DNA of 64,000 bases from Sodalis sp. Psp (GTDB lineage Bacteria > Pseudomonadota > Gammaproteobacteria > Enterobacterales > Enterobacteriaceae), in contig JAHCVB010000001.1 of assembly GCA_024648745.1 (NCBI GenBank), positions 248,001-312,000 on the forward strand. The letters run 5' to 3'. Both the position numbers and the translations under genes were made by a program. This document shows positions 25,302-37,782 of the stretch, in pieces; positions within the stretch are counted from its first letter, which is position 1; every line of letters begins with the position of its first letter. The notes under the pieces are model-generated. The model was not told where the DNA came from, ran no database searches, and saw only the letters and a list, made by a program, of their open reading frames with translations.

Positions 25302-28010
25302 ATGTTAACAAAATTACTTACTAAAATTTTTGGCAGCCGTAATGCTCGCATCCTGAACCGTATGAACAAAGTGGTGGATGTCATCAATCAAATTGAGCCT
25401 GAGATGAAAAAACTGAACGACACGCAGCTTGCGGACAAAACTGCTGAATTCCGTGGCCGTATCAGAAAGGGTGCCACCGTCGACAGCCTTTTGCCGGAAG
25501 CGTTCGCCGTGGTGCGTGAGGCCAGCAGACGGATGTTCGGCATGCGCCATTTCGATGTGCAGCTGTTAGGTGGTATGGTACTTAACGATCGCTGCGTCGC
25601 AGAAATGCGCACTGGTGAAGGAAAAACCCTGACCGCTACGCTACCGGCCTACCTAAATGCCTTGAGTGGTAAAGGTGTGCATGTGGTGACGGTGAACGAT
25701 TACTTGGCGCGACGTGATGCAGAAAATAACCGCCCGCTGTTCGAATTCCTAGGACTAACCGTCGGTATTAACCTGCAGGGTCTGCCAGCTCCAACTAAAC
25801 GTGCTGCTTATGACGCTGATATTACTTACGGCACCAACAACGAATATGGCTTTGATTATCTGCGTGACAATATGGCGTTCAGTCCGGAAGAACGAGTGCA
25901 GCGCAAACTGCATTACGCTCTGGTGGATGAGGTGGACTCTATCTTAATCGACGAGGCCCGCACTCCCCTTATGATTTCTGGTCCGGCGGAAGACAGCTCA
26001 GAAATGTACCGCCGAGTCGACAAACTAATTCCGCATCTGATCCGCCAGGACAAAGAAGACTCCGATAATTTCCAAGGAGAAGGCCATTTCTCAGTGGATG
26101 AAAAATCGCGCCAAGTGCACTTGACTGAACGAGGATTGGTGTTGATTGAAGAGCTGTTAGTAACGATTGGCCTTATGGAGAAAAATGAATCCCTCTACTC
26201 ACCAGGAAATATTATGTTGATGCACCATGTCACCGCTGCGCTGCGCGCCCATGTGTTGTTCGCTCGCGATGTAGATTATATTGTCAAAGACGGTGAAGTT
26301 ATTATTGTCGATGAACATACCGGGCGCACTATGCTGGGTCGCCGTTGGTCAGACGGACTACATCAGGCGGTAGAGGCTAAAGAAAATGTGATTATTCAGA
26401 ATGAAAATCAGACGTTGGCTTCAATTACTTTTCAGAACTATTTCCGCTTGTACGAAAAGCTGGCCGGAATGACTGGGACTGCTGACACTGAAGCATTTGA
26501 ATTCAAATCAATTTATAAGCTAGACACCATCGTGGTGCCCACTAATCGTCCGATGATCCGTAAAGATTTTCCTGATCTGGTTTATATGACAGAGAAAGAA
26601 AAAATCGATGCCATCATAGAGGACATCAAGTTTTGCACCGAACGAGGTCAACCGGTCTTAGTCGGTACTATTTCTATCGAGAAATCTGAGCTGATCTCCA
26701 GCGAATTAAAGAAAGTGGGCATCCCACACAAAGTACTTAACGCAAAATTCCACGCGATGGAAGCGGATATCATTGCCCAGGCAGGACAGGCAAGGGCGGT
26801 GACCATCGCCACCAATATGGCCGGCCGAGGCACTGATATCGTGCTAGGCGGCAGTTGGCAAGCGGAGATTATAGCCCTAAAAACCCCACCTGAGCAGAAG
26901 ATTGCCTCCATCAAGGAGGCTTGGCAACAGCGTCATGACGCGGTACTGGCCTCCGGTGGTTTGCATATCATTGGCACTGAGCGCCATGAATCTCGTCGTA
27001 TCGACAATCAGCTACGTGGCCGTTCCGGCCGTCAGGGAGATACCGGTTCCTCCCGTTTCTATTTGTCGATGGAAGATGCTTTGATACGTATCTTTGCCTC
27101 GGATCGCGTTTCTAGTATGATGCGTAAACTAGGCATGAAGACAGGTGAAGCTATTGAGCACCCATGGGTTACCAAGGCAATTGCTAATGCCCAGCGTAAA
27201 GTAGAAAGCCGTAACTTCGATATCCGTAAGCAATTACTGGAATACGACGACGTAGCCAACGATCAGCGCAGCGCGATCTATACCAAACGTAACGAGTTAC
27301 TTGACGTAGCGGATATCAGTGAAACTATTAAGGGCATCCGCGAAGATGTGCTGAAAACGGTTTTGAACACCTACATTCCGCCGCAGTCGCTGGAGGAAAT
27401 GTGGGATGTGCCAGGTTTGGAACGGCGTTTTAAGGATGATTTCGATCTGGATATGCCCATTACTAAATGGCTGAATGATGAACCGGGTTTGTACGAAGAG
27501 ACTCTGCGCGATCGCGTGCTGCAACAGACGCTGACACAATATCAGCGTAAAGAGGAAATTATCGGCAGCGAAATGATGCGCAACTTCGAGAAGGGCATCA
27601 TGCTACAAACGCTTGACTCTTTGTGGAAAGAGCATCTGGCGGCGATGGATTACCTACGCCAGGGTATTCATCTGCGTGGCTATGCACAAAAAGATCCGAA
27701 GCAAGAGTACAAACGTGAATCTTTTGTTATGTTCACTGCCATGCTAGAGTCGCTGAAGTATGAAGTACTCAGTACTCTGAGTAAGGTACAAGTACATATG
27801 CCGAAAGGAGTAGAAGTAATAGAACATAAGCGTCGCAAGGAGGCTGAATATCTGACTAGACAACAGCAGCTAAGCCACCAGTCCCTAATGACACAACCTA
27901 TTCGGATAGGTAATATGTCTGTGCAGAGCGGTCGTAAAGTCGGACGCAATGATCCCTGTCCGTGTGGCTTAGGGAAAAAATTCAAGCATTGTCATGGTAA
28001 ACTGCAATAA
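25302..28010 (+). CDS. secA: Preprotein translocase ATPase SecA
   Basis: ATP-driven motor of Sec protein export. The frame is open from 25287, but ATG 25302 ([17 protein letters not shown]) matches the family start and gives 902 residues, against 901 in E. coli. Walker A is in [17 protein letters not shown] at about 102-118, Walker [14 protein letters not shown]. The preprotein cross-linking and helical scaffold ([12 protein letters not shown]) domains are present. The C-terminal zinc SEC-C motif [18 protein letters not shown] is present, with L in place of the usual S. Its normal leader secM is dead, so secretion-responsive control is probably lost. Confidence 0.97.
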   Translation: MLTKLLTKIFGSRNARILNRMNKVVDVINQIEPEMKKLNDTQLADKTAEFRGRIRKGATVDSLLPEAFAVVREASRRMFGMRHFDVQLLGGMVLNDRCVAEMRTGEGKTLTATLPAYLNALSGKGVHVVTVNDYLARRDAENNRPLFEFLGLTVGINLQGLPAPTKRAAYDADITYGTNNEYGFDYLRDNMAFSPEERVQRKLHYALVDEVDSILIDEARTPLMISGPAEDSSEMYRRVDKLIPHLIRQDKEDSDNFQGEGHFSVDEKSRQVHLTERGLVLIEELLVTIGLMEKNESLYSPGNIMLMHHVTAALRAHVLFARDVDYIVKDGEVIIVDEHTGRTMLGRRWSDGLHQAVEAKENVIIQNENQTLASITFQNYFRLYEKLAGMTGTADTEAFEFKSIYKLDTIVVPTNRPMIRKDFPDLVYMTEKEKIDAIIEDIKFCTERGQPVLVGTISIEKSELISSELKKVGIPHKVLNAKFHAMEADIIAQAGQARAVTIATNMAGRGTDIVLGGSWQAEIIALKTPPEQKIASIKEAWQQRHDAVLASGGLHIIGTERHESRRIDNQLRGRSGRQGDTGSSRFYLSMEDALIRIFASDRVSSMMRKLGMKTGEAIEHPWVTKAIANAQRKVESRNFDIRKQLLEYDDVANDQRSAIYTKRNELLDVADISETIKGIREDVLKTVLNTYIPPQSLEEMWDVPGLERRFKDDFDLDMPITKWLNDEPGLYEETLRDRVLQQTLTQYQRKEEIIGSEMMRNFEKGIMLQTLDSLWKEHLAAMDYLRQGIHLRGYAQKDPKQEYKRESFVMFTAMLESLKYEVLSTLSKVQVHMPKGVEVIEHKRRKEAEYLTRQQQLSHQSLMTQPIRIGNMSVQSGRKVGRNDPCPCGLGKKFKHCHGKLQ

Positions 28011-28994
28011 TCCAGTTGGTTAGTTTGTTGTTCGTGACTCTTCACGATTACCGGGTCATTTTTATTTTAGGGTGCACAATCTGGCGGTGGCGGCGTTGGA
28101 AAATGTTGATAACAACCTAAACCGTGGCAATAAGCACTGCCTGTAGCATACCCACCGCATCTCCCAACATCGACTTTTCTGTATAGACAACTCTTATTTA
28201 ACGGGATAAGTTGTCTCGCGATATGGCTAAGCTCCTGTCCCCCAACCGATTTACTACCGCGACCCGTGTCACGTAAGTGGTTCCACTAATGCGGCAAAAT
28301 GGCCGGAACGAGCTTTTCTAGTTCCATTCTACTGCTTTTCCGCAAATGGAACAAGTGACGACGAGAATATTGTCTCTCAATGTACAGCTCTCCTCACTCA
28401 TAATAACAGGTCATCTCAAACGGCAAGGTGGTGCAGTGTTAAATCCTTTTCTCAGTCTAAGGGTTAAAAGGGTGGCATAATGGATTTTTAACTGGAAGCT
28501 TCAGATAAAACTAAATCCGGGTGAAACCGCAATCGCCGCTTTCGGCGCTATGAAAAATCTTTAAACTGATTTAATTTCTGAATAGCTCTATAGCTCCTCA
28601 CCATATCGAGAAATTTACTTCAGGAAGGATTAATTTATTTATAAGTTAATTAAGCCTACCATTGCCTATATGGTATACATATAGTCCATGTAGGGCCAGA
28701 TGCATGGCTATAATGGGTATAGATGTAATAACCAACCTAACGTGTGGCAACAGAGGCCAAAAAAGGCTAACGCATCAGAACGGTTCGGCACTCAGGGCTC
28801 TACGCTGTACTTTTTCCACTGTTCTAACCATTGGAGAGCTTCCAGTTCTTCTAAACTTTCCCTGTGAATGTTACCACTCTAGATTGAAGTGCAGCAAGTT
28901 AACTTATATGGGCATTTTCACTTAAGGACTGATGTTGGTAGAGCGACCTTATTTATTAGCGGATACTTAAAACAGTACCGTTGATAAATATCAC
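28011..28994. other. Eroded region at the mutT-yacG-zapD position
   Basis: Nearly 1 kb with no gene I can support. E. coli has mutT (+) and yacG-zapD (-) between secA and coaE. A short reading near 28071-28140 and an ATGGCCGG string near 28294 faintly recall MutT, but the match is too weak to annotate. The 87-codon open frame at 28662-28925 has no recognisable similarity. Confidence 0.5.
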
Positions 28995-29618
28995 TTATGT
29001 TAATTCAGCCTGTCGGGTTGTTGATGCCACAAGCACAAGATTACGATGTAAAATAGCAACTTGATCTATTATCTCCTCATGGCGTCTACTGTTATCAATA
29101 ACATCATCTGCACAGGCTAAACGCTGTTGGCGCGAAACTTGCGCCGCCAGAATATTGTCTACTTGTGCACGGCTAACAGCATCTCGGCTGAGGATGCGTG
29201 CAATCTGGATCTCAGGTTCTACATCCACCACTAGTACTCGGTTGGCGCGGTGCTGCAGGTTGTTTTCAATGAGCAATGGCACTACCCATAGTACATATGG
29301 CGTCTGGATAAAGCGCAATTGTTGTGTGGCTCTTTCTTGAATAAGAGGATGTAATAGACCATTAAGCCAGGATTTTTCTCGGGCATCACTGAAAATGAGC
29401 TCTCTGAGTGCGGCGCGATCCAATGATCCATCCGCTCGCAGTATCGCCGGGCTGAAACGCTGTGCTATGGTGCGTAGGATGGAACTACCAGGACTAACCA
29501 CCTGACGGGCAATAAGGTCAGCATCTATCAGAGGAACGCCCAACTTGGCGAAGGCATTAGCCGCTGTGCTTTTACCACTGCCAATGCCACCGGTTAGGGC
29601 AACAATATACGGTATCAT
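28995..29618 (-). CDS. coaE: Dephospho-CoA kinase
   Basis: Last step of coenzyme A synthesis, phosphorylating the 3'-hydroxyl of dephospho-CoA. The open frame extends 28 codons upstream, but ATG at 29618 ([18 protein letters not shown]) matches the family. It gives 207 residues, against 206 in E. coli. The P-loop GGIGSGKST lies at about 10-18. [31 protein letters not shown] and CADDVIDN follow. It is now an isolated gene, since zapD and yacG downstream are gone. Confidence 0.95.
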   Translation of the reverse strand: MIPYIVALTGGIGSGKSTAANAFAKLGVPLIDADLIARQVVSPGSSILRTIAQRFSPAILRADGSLDRAALRELIFSDAREKSWLNGLLHPLIQERATQQLRFIQTPYVLWVVPLLIENNLQHRANRVLVVDVEPEIQIARILSRDAVSRAQVDNILAAQVSRQQRLACADDVIDNSRRHEEIIDQVAILHRNLVLVASTTRQAELT

Positions 29619-30125
29619 GTTCACCGCCTTACTGTAAAATGTGGTATAATTAAAGTGTAAAAATGAGTGGATTTTGTAATCTTGCCTTAATCTTACTTTC
29701 ACGTATCCACCACTAGATGGAATACTCTTCCAGTATTTTATTAGTGACTTGTTTTCAATCTAACTGAATGATCCATGCTAAAAGGCCGTTATGCGGCCTA
29801 AGTCAGTTGTGAAGCGGTATGTGGGCAGCATTATCCTGCTGACTCCAAGTTGCAGAAGAGCAGAGATTGTTAAATTATCGTCTCAGAGAAGTCGTTAAGG
29901 AACATGTTCCGCAATATTCTCAATGATGTTGTGCGACTACAGGAAACAGGAAAACTGGATTTTCACCTGTCTATAATCTATTCCGTGCTCATAACGTTGT
30001 CGGGAGATGACTTCGCTGGTGATGCATGTTATTTCCATACTTTCTGTCTCAAGACTGGGTGAACATTTTCTTCAATAAGTGACAGGCGAATTACAGTTTT
30101 AATGATTGAGTCACGGTGCGTAAAT
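29619..30125. other. Eroded region at the guaC-hofCB-ppdD position
   Basis: About 500 bp between nadC and coaE with no recognisable gene, corresponding to guaC-hofC-hofB-ppdD in E. coli. The only structure noted is the hairpin at 29780-29799, listed separately. Confidence 0.5.
29780..29799 (-). terminator. Putative rho-independent terminator
   Basis: Six-base G+C-rich stem (aggccg 29783-29788 with cggcct 29794-29799), 5-nt loop, and a short T-run on the minus strand. It lies downstream of nadC in the direction of transcription, separated from it by eroded DNA. It may be the surviving terminator of a lost gene. Confidence 0.45.
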
Positions 30126-32732
<2,607 letters not shown>

Positions 32733-32761
32733 TTGTTATTTTAGCGCTATGTAGATACAAT
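32733..32761 (+). promoter_or_regulatory. Promoter of pdhR-aceEF
   Basis: TTGTTA (32733-32738), a 17-bp spacer and TACAAT (32756-32761). The -10 box overlaps the first bases of the PdhR operator, so bound PdhR would block initiation. It lies about 50 bp before the pdhR start. Confidence 0.7.
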
Positions 32762-32775
32762 TGGTAATACCAATT
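32759..32775 (+). promoter_or_regulatory. PdhR operator
   Basis: AATTGGTAATACCAATT is a perfect 17-bp palindrome around a 3-nt centre and fits the PdhR consensus AATTGGTnnnACCAATT. It lies between the promoter and pdhR, as in E. coli. Confidence 0.9.
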
Positions 32776-32810
32776 AACTTCTCACCGTCTACTAATAAGA
32801 AGAGTAAGAA

Positions 32811-33575
32811 GTGGCTTATAGTAAAATCCGTCAACCTAAGTTATCGGATGTTATAGAAAAACAACTGGAAGATTTGATTCTGGAAGGGACATTGTCTCCC
32901 GGTGAAAAATTGCCTCCTGAGCGTGAACTGGCCAAGCAGTTTGCTGTTTCCCGTCCCTCACTGAGAGAAGCTATCCAGAGATTGGAAGCTAAAGGCCTGC
33001 TTCTACGTCGGCAAGGAGGAGGGACGTTTGTGCAAAGCAATTTATGGAAAAGTTTCAGCGATCCGCTGACTGAACTGTTGGCAAAACATCCTGAATCGCA
33101 ATATGACTTGTTGGAAACCCGACATGTTCTGGAAGGAATCGCCGCCTACTATGCGGCAATGCGCGGTACCGATCAGGATTTCGATAATATCTGTAAATGC
33201 CACCAAACGATTCAAGTGGCGCAGGATAGCGGCAATCTTGATGTGGAAACCGATGCCGTAATGAAGTATCAAATTGCTGTCACCGAAGCCGCGCATAATG
33301 CGGTTTTATTACATCTAGTACGCTGTATGGGATCTATGTTGAAAAGTAATGTGCGTCAGAATTTTGCATTACTCTATTCTCGTCAGGAAATGCTAGCACA
33401 AGTGAGTAGCCACCGCGCCGGGATTTTCTCGGCGATAATTGCGCGTGAGCCTGAACAGGCGCGCGAGGCGTCACACCGTTATCTGGCGTTTATAGAGGAA
33501 ATTTTGCTGGACCTTGGCCGAGAATACAGCAGACGCGAACGATCACTTCGCCGTCTCCAGCAACGTAAAGATTAA
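32811..33575 (+). CDS. pdhR: Pyruvate-responsive repressor PdhR
   Basis: GntR/FadR-family repressor of the pyruvate dehydrogenase operon, released by pyruvate. It has 254 residues, the E. coli length. The GTG start at 32811 gives (M)[14 protein letters not shown]. The winged-helix domain spans about 9-72 ([37 protein letters not shown]). The FadR-type effector domain follows ([42 protein letters not shown]). It is intact, as is its operator just upstream: a transcription factor kept with its target. Confidence 0.97.
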   Translation: MAYSKIRQPKLSDVIEKQLEDLILEGTLSPGEKLPPERELAKQFAVSRPSLREAIQRLEAKGLLLRRQGGGTFVQSNLWKSFSDPLTELLAKHPESQYDLLETRHVLEGIAAYYAAMRGTDQDFDNICKCHQTIQVAQDSGNLDVETDAVMKYQIAVTEAAHNAVLLHLVRCMGSMLKSNVRQNFALLYSRQEMLAQVSSHRAGIFSAIIAREPEQAREASHRYLAFIEEILLDLGREYSRRERSLRRLQQRKD

Positions 33576-33702
33576 AATTTCCAGGAACAGCGTCTCGCAC
33601 GTCAGCAGAAGCTATGGATTCTTCATGTGTTCTGCGAACAGAACATTTAGGAAGATAGGCTCTAATTAAACCAATGAGAGATAAAAAATAAGGAACACCA
33701 CC

Positions 33703-36369
33703 ATGTCAGAACGTTTGTCCAATGACGTGGATCCGATCGAAACACGCGACTGGTTGCAAGCGATCGAATCGGTTATCCGTGAAGAAGGTATTGAACGCGC
33801 TCAATTCCTGATTGATCAAGTGCTAGACGAAGCGCGTAAAGGTGGAGTAAACATTTCTACTACTGCTCCTGGACGGAATTACGTCAATACGATTCCTGCC
33901 GAAGAGGAGCCTGAATACCCCGGAAACCTGGAATTAGAGCGTCGTATTCGTTCAGCCATTCGCTGGAATGCCATCATGACCGTGTTGCACGCGTCGAAAA
34001 AAGATCTAGAGCTGGGTGGCCACATAGCGTCATTCCAGTCTTCCGCCACAATCTATGAGGTTTGCTTCAACCATTTTTTTCGTGCACGCAATGATAAAGA
34101 TGGCGGCGACCTAGTCTATTTCCAGGGACATATTTCTCCAGGAGTGTATGCTCGTGCTTTTCTTGAAGGTCGACTCAGTGAAGACCAGATGAATAACTTC
34201 CGCCAAGAAGTACACGGCAATGGGTTATCCTCCTATCCACACCCTAAATTAATGCCGGAATTTTGGCAGTTCCCGACAGTGTCTATGGGTTTAGGCCCAA
34301 TCTGCGCTATTTATCAGGCAAAATTCTTAAAATACCTAAACCACCGCATGTTGAAAGATACTAGCAATCAAACCGTTTATGCCTTTCTGGGCGACGGTGA
34401 GATGGACGAGCCGGAATCCAAGGGCGCCATTACTATCGCAACTCGTGAGAAGCTGGATAATTTGGTGTTTATCATTAATTGCAACCTGCAACGTCTGGAC
34501 GGTCCAGTCACCGGCAACGGCAAAATTATCAATGAGCTGGAGAGTGTATTCGACGGAGCTGGATGGGAAGTGATCAAGGTCATTTGGGGTAGTCGCTGGG
34601 ACGAGCTGCTGCGCAAAGACACCACCGGTAGACTGATTCAGCTGATGAATGAAACCGTTGACGGCGACTACCAAACTTTCAAATCGAAGAACGGTGCTTA
34701 CGTACGCAAACACTTCTTCGGTAAATATTCGGAAACAGCCGCGCTCGTAAAAAGTATGAGCGACGACGAAATTTGGGAGCTGAACCGCGGCGGTCATGAT
34801 CCTAAAAAAATTTATGCCGCGATGCAAAAAGCGAAGAAAACTATCGGTAAGCCCGTGGTGATCCTAGCGCACACCATTAAAGGCTATGGTATGGGTATAA
34901 CCGCAGAAGGCATGAACATTGCGCACCAGGTGAAGAAAATGAACATGGCAGGAATCCGTTACTTCCGTGATCGTTTCAACCTGAACACCATCACCGATGA
35001 CAAACTTGAATTGCTGCCCTACATCACTTTTAAAGAAGATTCTGAGGAGAATATCTATCTTCATGAGCATCGCAAAGCGCTACACGGTTATCTGCCTAGC
35101 CGCCTGAAAGATTTTACAAATCCTTTGGAATTGCCCACGCTGGAAAATTTCACTTCACTTTTAGAAGAGCAGAAAAAAGAGATTTCCACTACCATCGCTT
35201 TTGTACGCGTTCTAAATGTGATGCTGAGGAACAAGTCGATCAAAGATCGCCTGGTGCCGATCATCGCCGACGAAGCCCGTACCTTCGGTATGGAAGGTTT
35301 GTTCCGACAAATAGGCATCTACAGTCCGCATGGCCAACAGTATACACCTCAGGACCGTGAGCAAGTGGCTTACTACCGCGAAGACGAAAAGGGCCAGATT
35401 TTGCAGGAAGGGATCAATGAGCTAGGAGCGGTCTCATCCTGGCTAGCCGCAGCTACCTCTTACAGTACCAATGATTTTCCGATGATTCCATTCTACATCT
35501 ACTATTCAATGTTTGGCTTCCAGCGCATTGGCGATCTGTGCTGGGCAGCTGGTGACCAGCAAGCACGTGGCTTCCTGATCGGTGGAACCTCAGGACGCAC
35601 CACTCTGAACGGCGAAGGGTTGCAACATGAGGACGGCCACAGTCATATTCAATCGTTGACTATTCCGAATTGTATCTCATACGATCCGGCCTATGCCTAT
35701 GAAGTTGCGGTCATCATGCACGATGGTTTGACCCGAATGTACGGTGAAAACCCGGAAAATATCTACTACTATCTGACTACGTTGAACGAAAACTATCATA
35801 TGCCCGCCATGCCGAAAGGCGCGGCAGAAGGCATTCGCAAAGGGATCTACAAACTGGAAACCCTGGATGGCAGCAAAGGCAAAGTTCAGCTGATGGGTTC
35901 AGGCGCTATTCTACGTCACGTACGCGAAGCGGCGCAAATTCTTTCGAAAGAGTACGAAGTAGGTTCTGATGTCTACAGCGTCACTTCGTTTACTGAAGTG
36001 GCGCGCGACGGTCAGGATTGCGAGCGTTGGAACATGTTGCACCCGACAGAAACTCCTCGCGTGCCGTATGTTGCCACCGTGCTAAATGATGCGCCAGCGG
36101 TAGCATCCACTGATTATATGAAACTGTTCGCTGAGCAGATCCGCAACTTTATCCCGGCCAGTGAGTTCCGAGTTTTAGGAACCGACGGTTTCGGCCGCTC
36201 TGACAGTCGTGAGAATCTGCGCCATCATTTCGAGGTGGACTCTAGCTATGTGGTAGTTGCTGCGTTAGGTGAACTAGCTAAATGTGGTTATATCGGTGCT
36301 AATACGGTAGCGAAAGCCATCAGTAAATTCGGCATTGATGCTGACAAAGTTAACTCGCGTCTGGCATAA
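33703..36369 (+). CDS. aceE: Pyruvate dehydrogenase E1 component
   Basis: Thiamine-diphosphate-dependent decarboxylase of the pyruvate dehydrogenase complex. It has 888 residues, against 887 in E. coli. The ThDP motif begins GDGEMDEPESKGA and ends with the NCNLQRLDGPVTGNGK segment. The active-site histidine loop (GEGLQHEDGHSH), ARTFGMEGLFRQIG and the C-terminal DGFGRSDSRENLRHHFEVD are present. The start ATG 33703 follows an AAGGA site 127 bp after pdhR. aceF follows 15 bp later. Confidence 0.98.
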   Translation: MSERLSNDVDPIETRDWLQAIESVIREEGIERAQFLIDQVLDEARKGGVNISTTAPGRNYVNTIPAEEEPEYPGNLELERRIRSAIRWNAIMTVLHASKKDLELGGHIASFQSSATIYEVCFNHFFRARNDKDGGDLVYFQGHISPGVYARAFLEGRLSEDQMNNFRQEVHGNGLSSYPHPKLMPEFWQFPTVSMGLGPICAIYQAKFLKYLNHRMLKDTSNQTVYAFLGDGEMDEPESKGAITIATREKLDNLVFIINCNLQRLDGPVTGNGKIINELESVFDGAGWEVIKVIWGSRWDELLRKDTTGRLIQLMNETVDGDYQTFKSKNGAYVRKHFFGKYSETAALVKSMSDDEIWELNRGGHDPKKIYAAMQKAKKTIGKPVVILAHTIKGYGMGITAEGMNIAHQVKKMNMAGIRYFRDRFNLNTITDDKLELLPYITFKEDSEENIYLHEHRKALHGYLPSRLKDFTNPLELPTLENFTSLLEEQKKEISTTIAFVRVLNVMLRNKSIKDRLVPIIADEARTFGMEGLFRQIGIYSPHGQQYTPQDREQVAYYREDEKGQILQEGINELGAVSSWLAAATSYSTNDFPMIPFYIYYSMFGFQRIGDLCWAAGDQQARGFLIGGTSGRTTLNGEGLQHEDGHSHIQSLTIPNCISYDPAYAYEVAVIMHDGLTRMYGENPENIYYYLTTLNENYHMPAMPKGAAEGIRKGIYKLETLDGSKGKVQLMGSGAILRHVREAAQILSKEYEVGSDVYSVTSFTEVARDGQDCERWNMLHPTETPRVPYVATVLNDAPAVASTDYMKLFAEQIRNFIPASEFRVLGTDGFGRSDSRENLRHHFEVDSSYVVVAALGELAKCGYIGANTVAKAISKFGIDADKVNSRLA

Positions 36370-36384
36370 TAGGTATAGTGAATT

Positions 36385-37575
36385 ATGATTATTGAAATTA
36401 ACGCACCAGATATCGGTGCAGATGAAATAGAAGTTACCGAAGTCTTGGTCAGCGTGGGCGATAAAGTTGAGGCTGAGCAATCGCTAATTACCGTGGAAGG
36501 TGATAAAGCCTCAATGGAAGTGCCGGCGCCATTCGCAGGCACTGTCAAAGAGATTAAGATTAATGTCGGAGATAAAGTCAGCACTGGCTCTCTGATTATG
36601 GTGTTCGAATTAGAAGATACAGCATCTGACAACGACACAAACGCTATCACTTGTGGCGTGGACGACGTTGACTATATACACGCAACCCCTGTTATCCGCC
36701 GACTGGCGCGTGAATTTGGCATCAATCTAGAGAAGGTCACAAGCACCGGGCGTAAAGGCCGCATTTTACGCGAAGATATTCATACATATATTAAAAAGGC
36801 AGTCAATTACTTCAATACCGGTGGTTCTTTGCCGGGCTGGATGCCGTTGCCGAAATCAGACTTTAGCAAGTTCGGTAATATTGAAGAGGTAGAACTGAGA
36901 CGGATTCAGAAAATTTCTGGTGCCAATTTGCACCGCAACTGGGTGATGATCCCCCATGTGACCCAGTTCGATGAGGCCGATATCACTGAAATAGAAGCAT
37001 TCCGCAAGCAGCAGAACGCCGAGGTAGAGAAGAAAAAGCTGGAAGTGAAAATCACCCCGCTAGTGTTTATCATGAAGGCAGTCGCTAGGGCTCTGGAAGA
37101 GTTTCCGCGTTTCAACAGTTCATTGTCCGAAGACGGCCAGAAACTGACACTGAAAAAATACATCAACATTGGTGTGGCGGTAAACACCCAGAATGGTCTG
37201 ATGGTACCGGTGTTACATGATGTGAATAAGAAAGGCATTATTGAACTGTCGCGTGAGATAGCAGAGCTCTCGAAAAAGGCCCGTAATAGCAAGTTAACGT
37301 CATCAGATATACAAGGTGGTTGCTTTACTGTCTCTAGCTTAGGTGGTATCGGCGGTATGGCATTTACACCTATCGTTAATGCTCCGGAAGTGGCGATACT
37401 AGGCGTATCCACATCATCTATGAAGTTGATATGGAATGGTAAAGAGTTTGTTCCACGGCTGATGTTACCTCTGTCGCTATCCTATGACCACCGGGTTATT
37501 GACGGTGCTGATGGTGCGCATTTCATTAGTTTCATTAATAATGTAATGTCTGACATTCGTCGTTTGGTGATGTAA
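36385..37575 (+). CDS. aceF: Dihydrolipoyl acetyltransferase with a single lipoyl domain
   Basis: E2 core of pyruvate dehydrogenase. It has 396 residues against about 630 in E. coli. It carries one lipoyl domain (about 1-77, lipoylated lysine in [14 protein letters not shown]) instead of three. The linker to the E1/E3-binding domain (about 95-137, [26 protein letters not shown]) is only about 18 residues and acidic, lacking the Ala/Pro-rich swinging linkers. The catalytic domain is complete ([32 protein letters not shown], active-site [12 protein letters not shown]). The lipoyl domain most resembles the middle E. coli repeat, suggesting loss by recombination between repeats. It is otherwise intact and in operon with aceE. 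Confidence 0.96.
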   Translation: MIIEINAPDIGADEIEVTEVLVSVGDKVEAEQSLITVEGDKASMEVPAPFAGTVKEIKINVGDKVSTGSLIMVFELEDTASDNDTNAITCGVDDVDYIHATPVIRRLAREFGINLEKVTSTGRKGRILREDIHTYIKKAVNYFNTGGSLPGWMPLPKSDFSKFGNIEEVELRRIQKISGANLHRNWVMIPHVTQFDEADITEIEAFRKQQNAEVEKKKLEVKITPLVFIMKAVARALEEFPRFNSSLSEDGQKLTLKKYINIGVAVNTQNGLMVPVLHDVNKKGIIELSREIAELSKKARNSKLTSSDIQGGCFTVSSLGGIGGMAFTPIVNAPEVAILGVSTSSMKLIWNGKEFVPRLMLPLSLSYDHRVIDGADGAHFISFINNVMSDIRRLVM

Positions 37576-37600
37576 AGCCCAATTTGGGCTTGCTTGTTTT
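37575..37600 (+). terminator. Putative terminator after aceF
   Basis: Seven-base stem aagccca/tgggctt (37575-37581 and 37585-37591) with a 3-nt loop, followed by gcttgtttta. It starts at the aceF stop codon. This suggests that lpd has its own transcript, as in E. coli. Confidence 0.55.
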
Positions 37601-37653
37601 ATATGTTACTGTCTATAACACAAACTGTATCTGCATCTTTAGTTACAGGCTTT

Positions 37654-37668
37654 TATAATCTGTTGACA
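37654..37668 (+). promoter_or_regulatory. Possible lpd promoter elements
   Basis: A perfect TATAAT (37654-37659) and, separately, a perfect TTGACA (37663-37668) lie in the aceF-lpd gap. Neither has a good partner at 16-18 bp, so the promoter is not resolved. The gap and the terminator upstream make a promoter here likely. Confidence 0.4.
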
Positions 37669-37782
37669 TTTCTACAAACTATATGTAACGAAAACGTTTC
37701 AGTAAATACAAGAGAGAAGTTATGAAAATATTCACAATAAAATTGATGTCTGTCCTGCCGAACAAACAACTAAGAGGTCATA

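Noticed and set aside
28662..28925. 87-codon open frame between secA and coaE
   Set aside because: No recognisable similarity, no good ribosome binding site, and it lies in DNA otherwise full of stops.
29619..29702. 28-residue N-terminal extension of coaE
   Set aside because: The extension does not resemble the family, and the internal ATG sits right before the P-loop as in other CoaE proteins.
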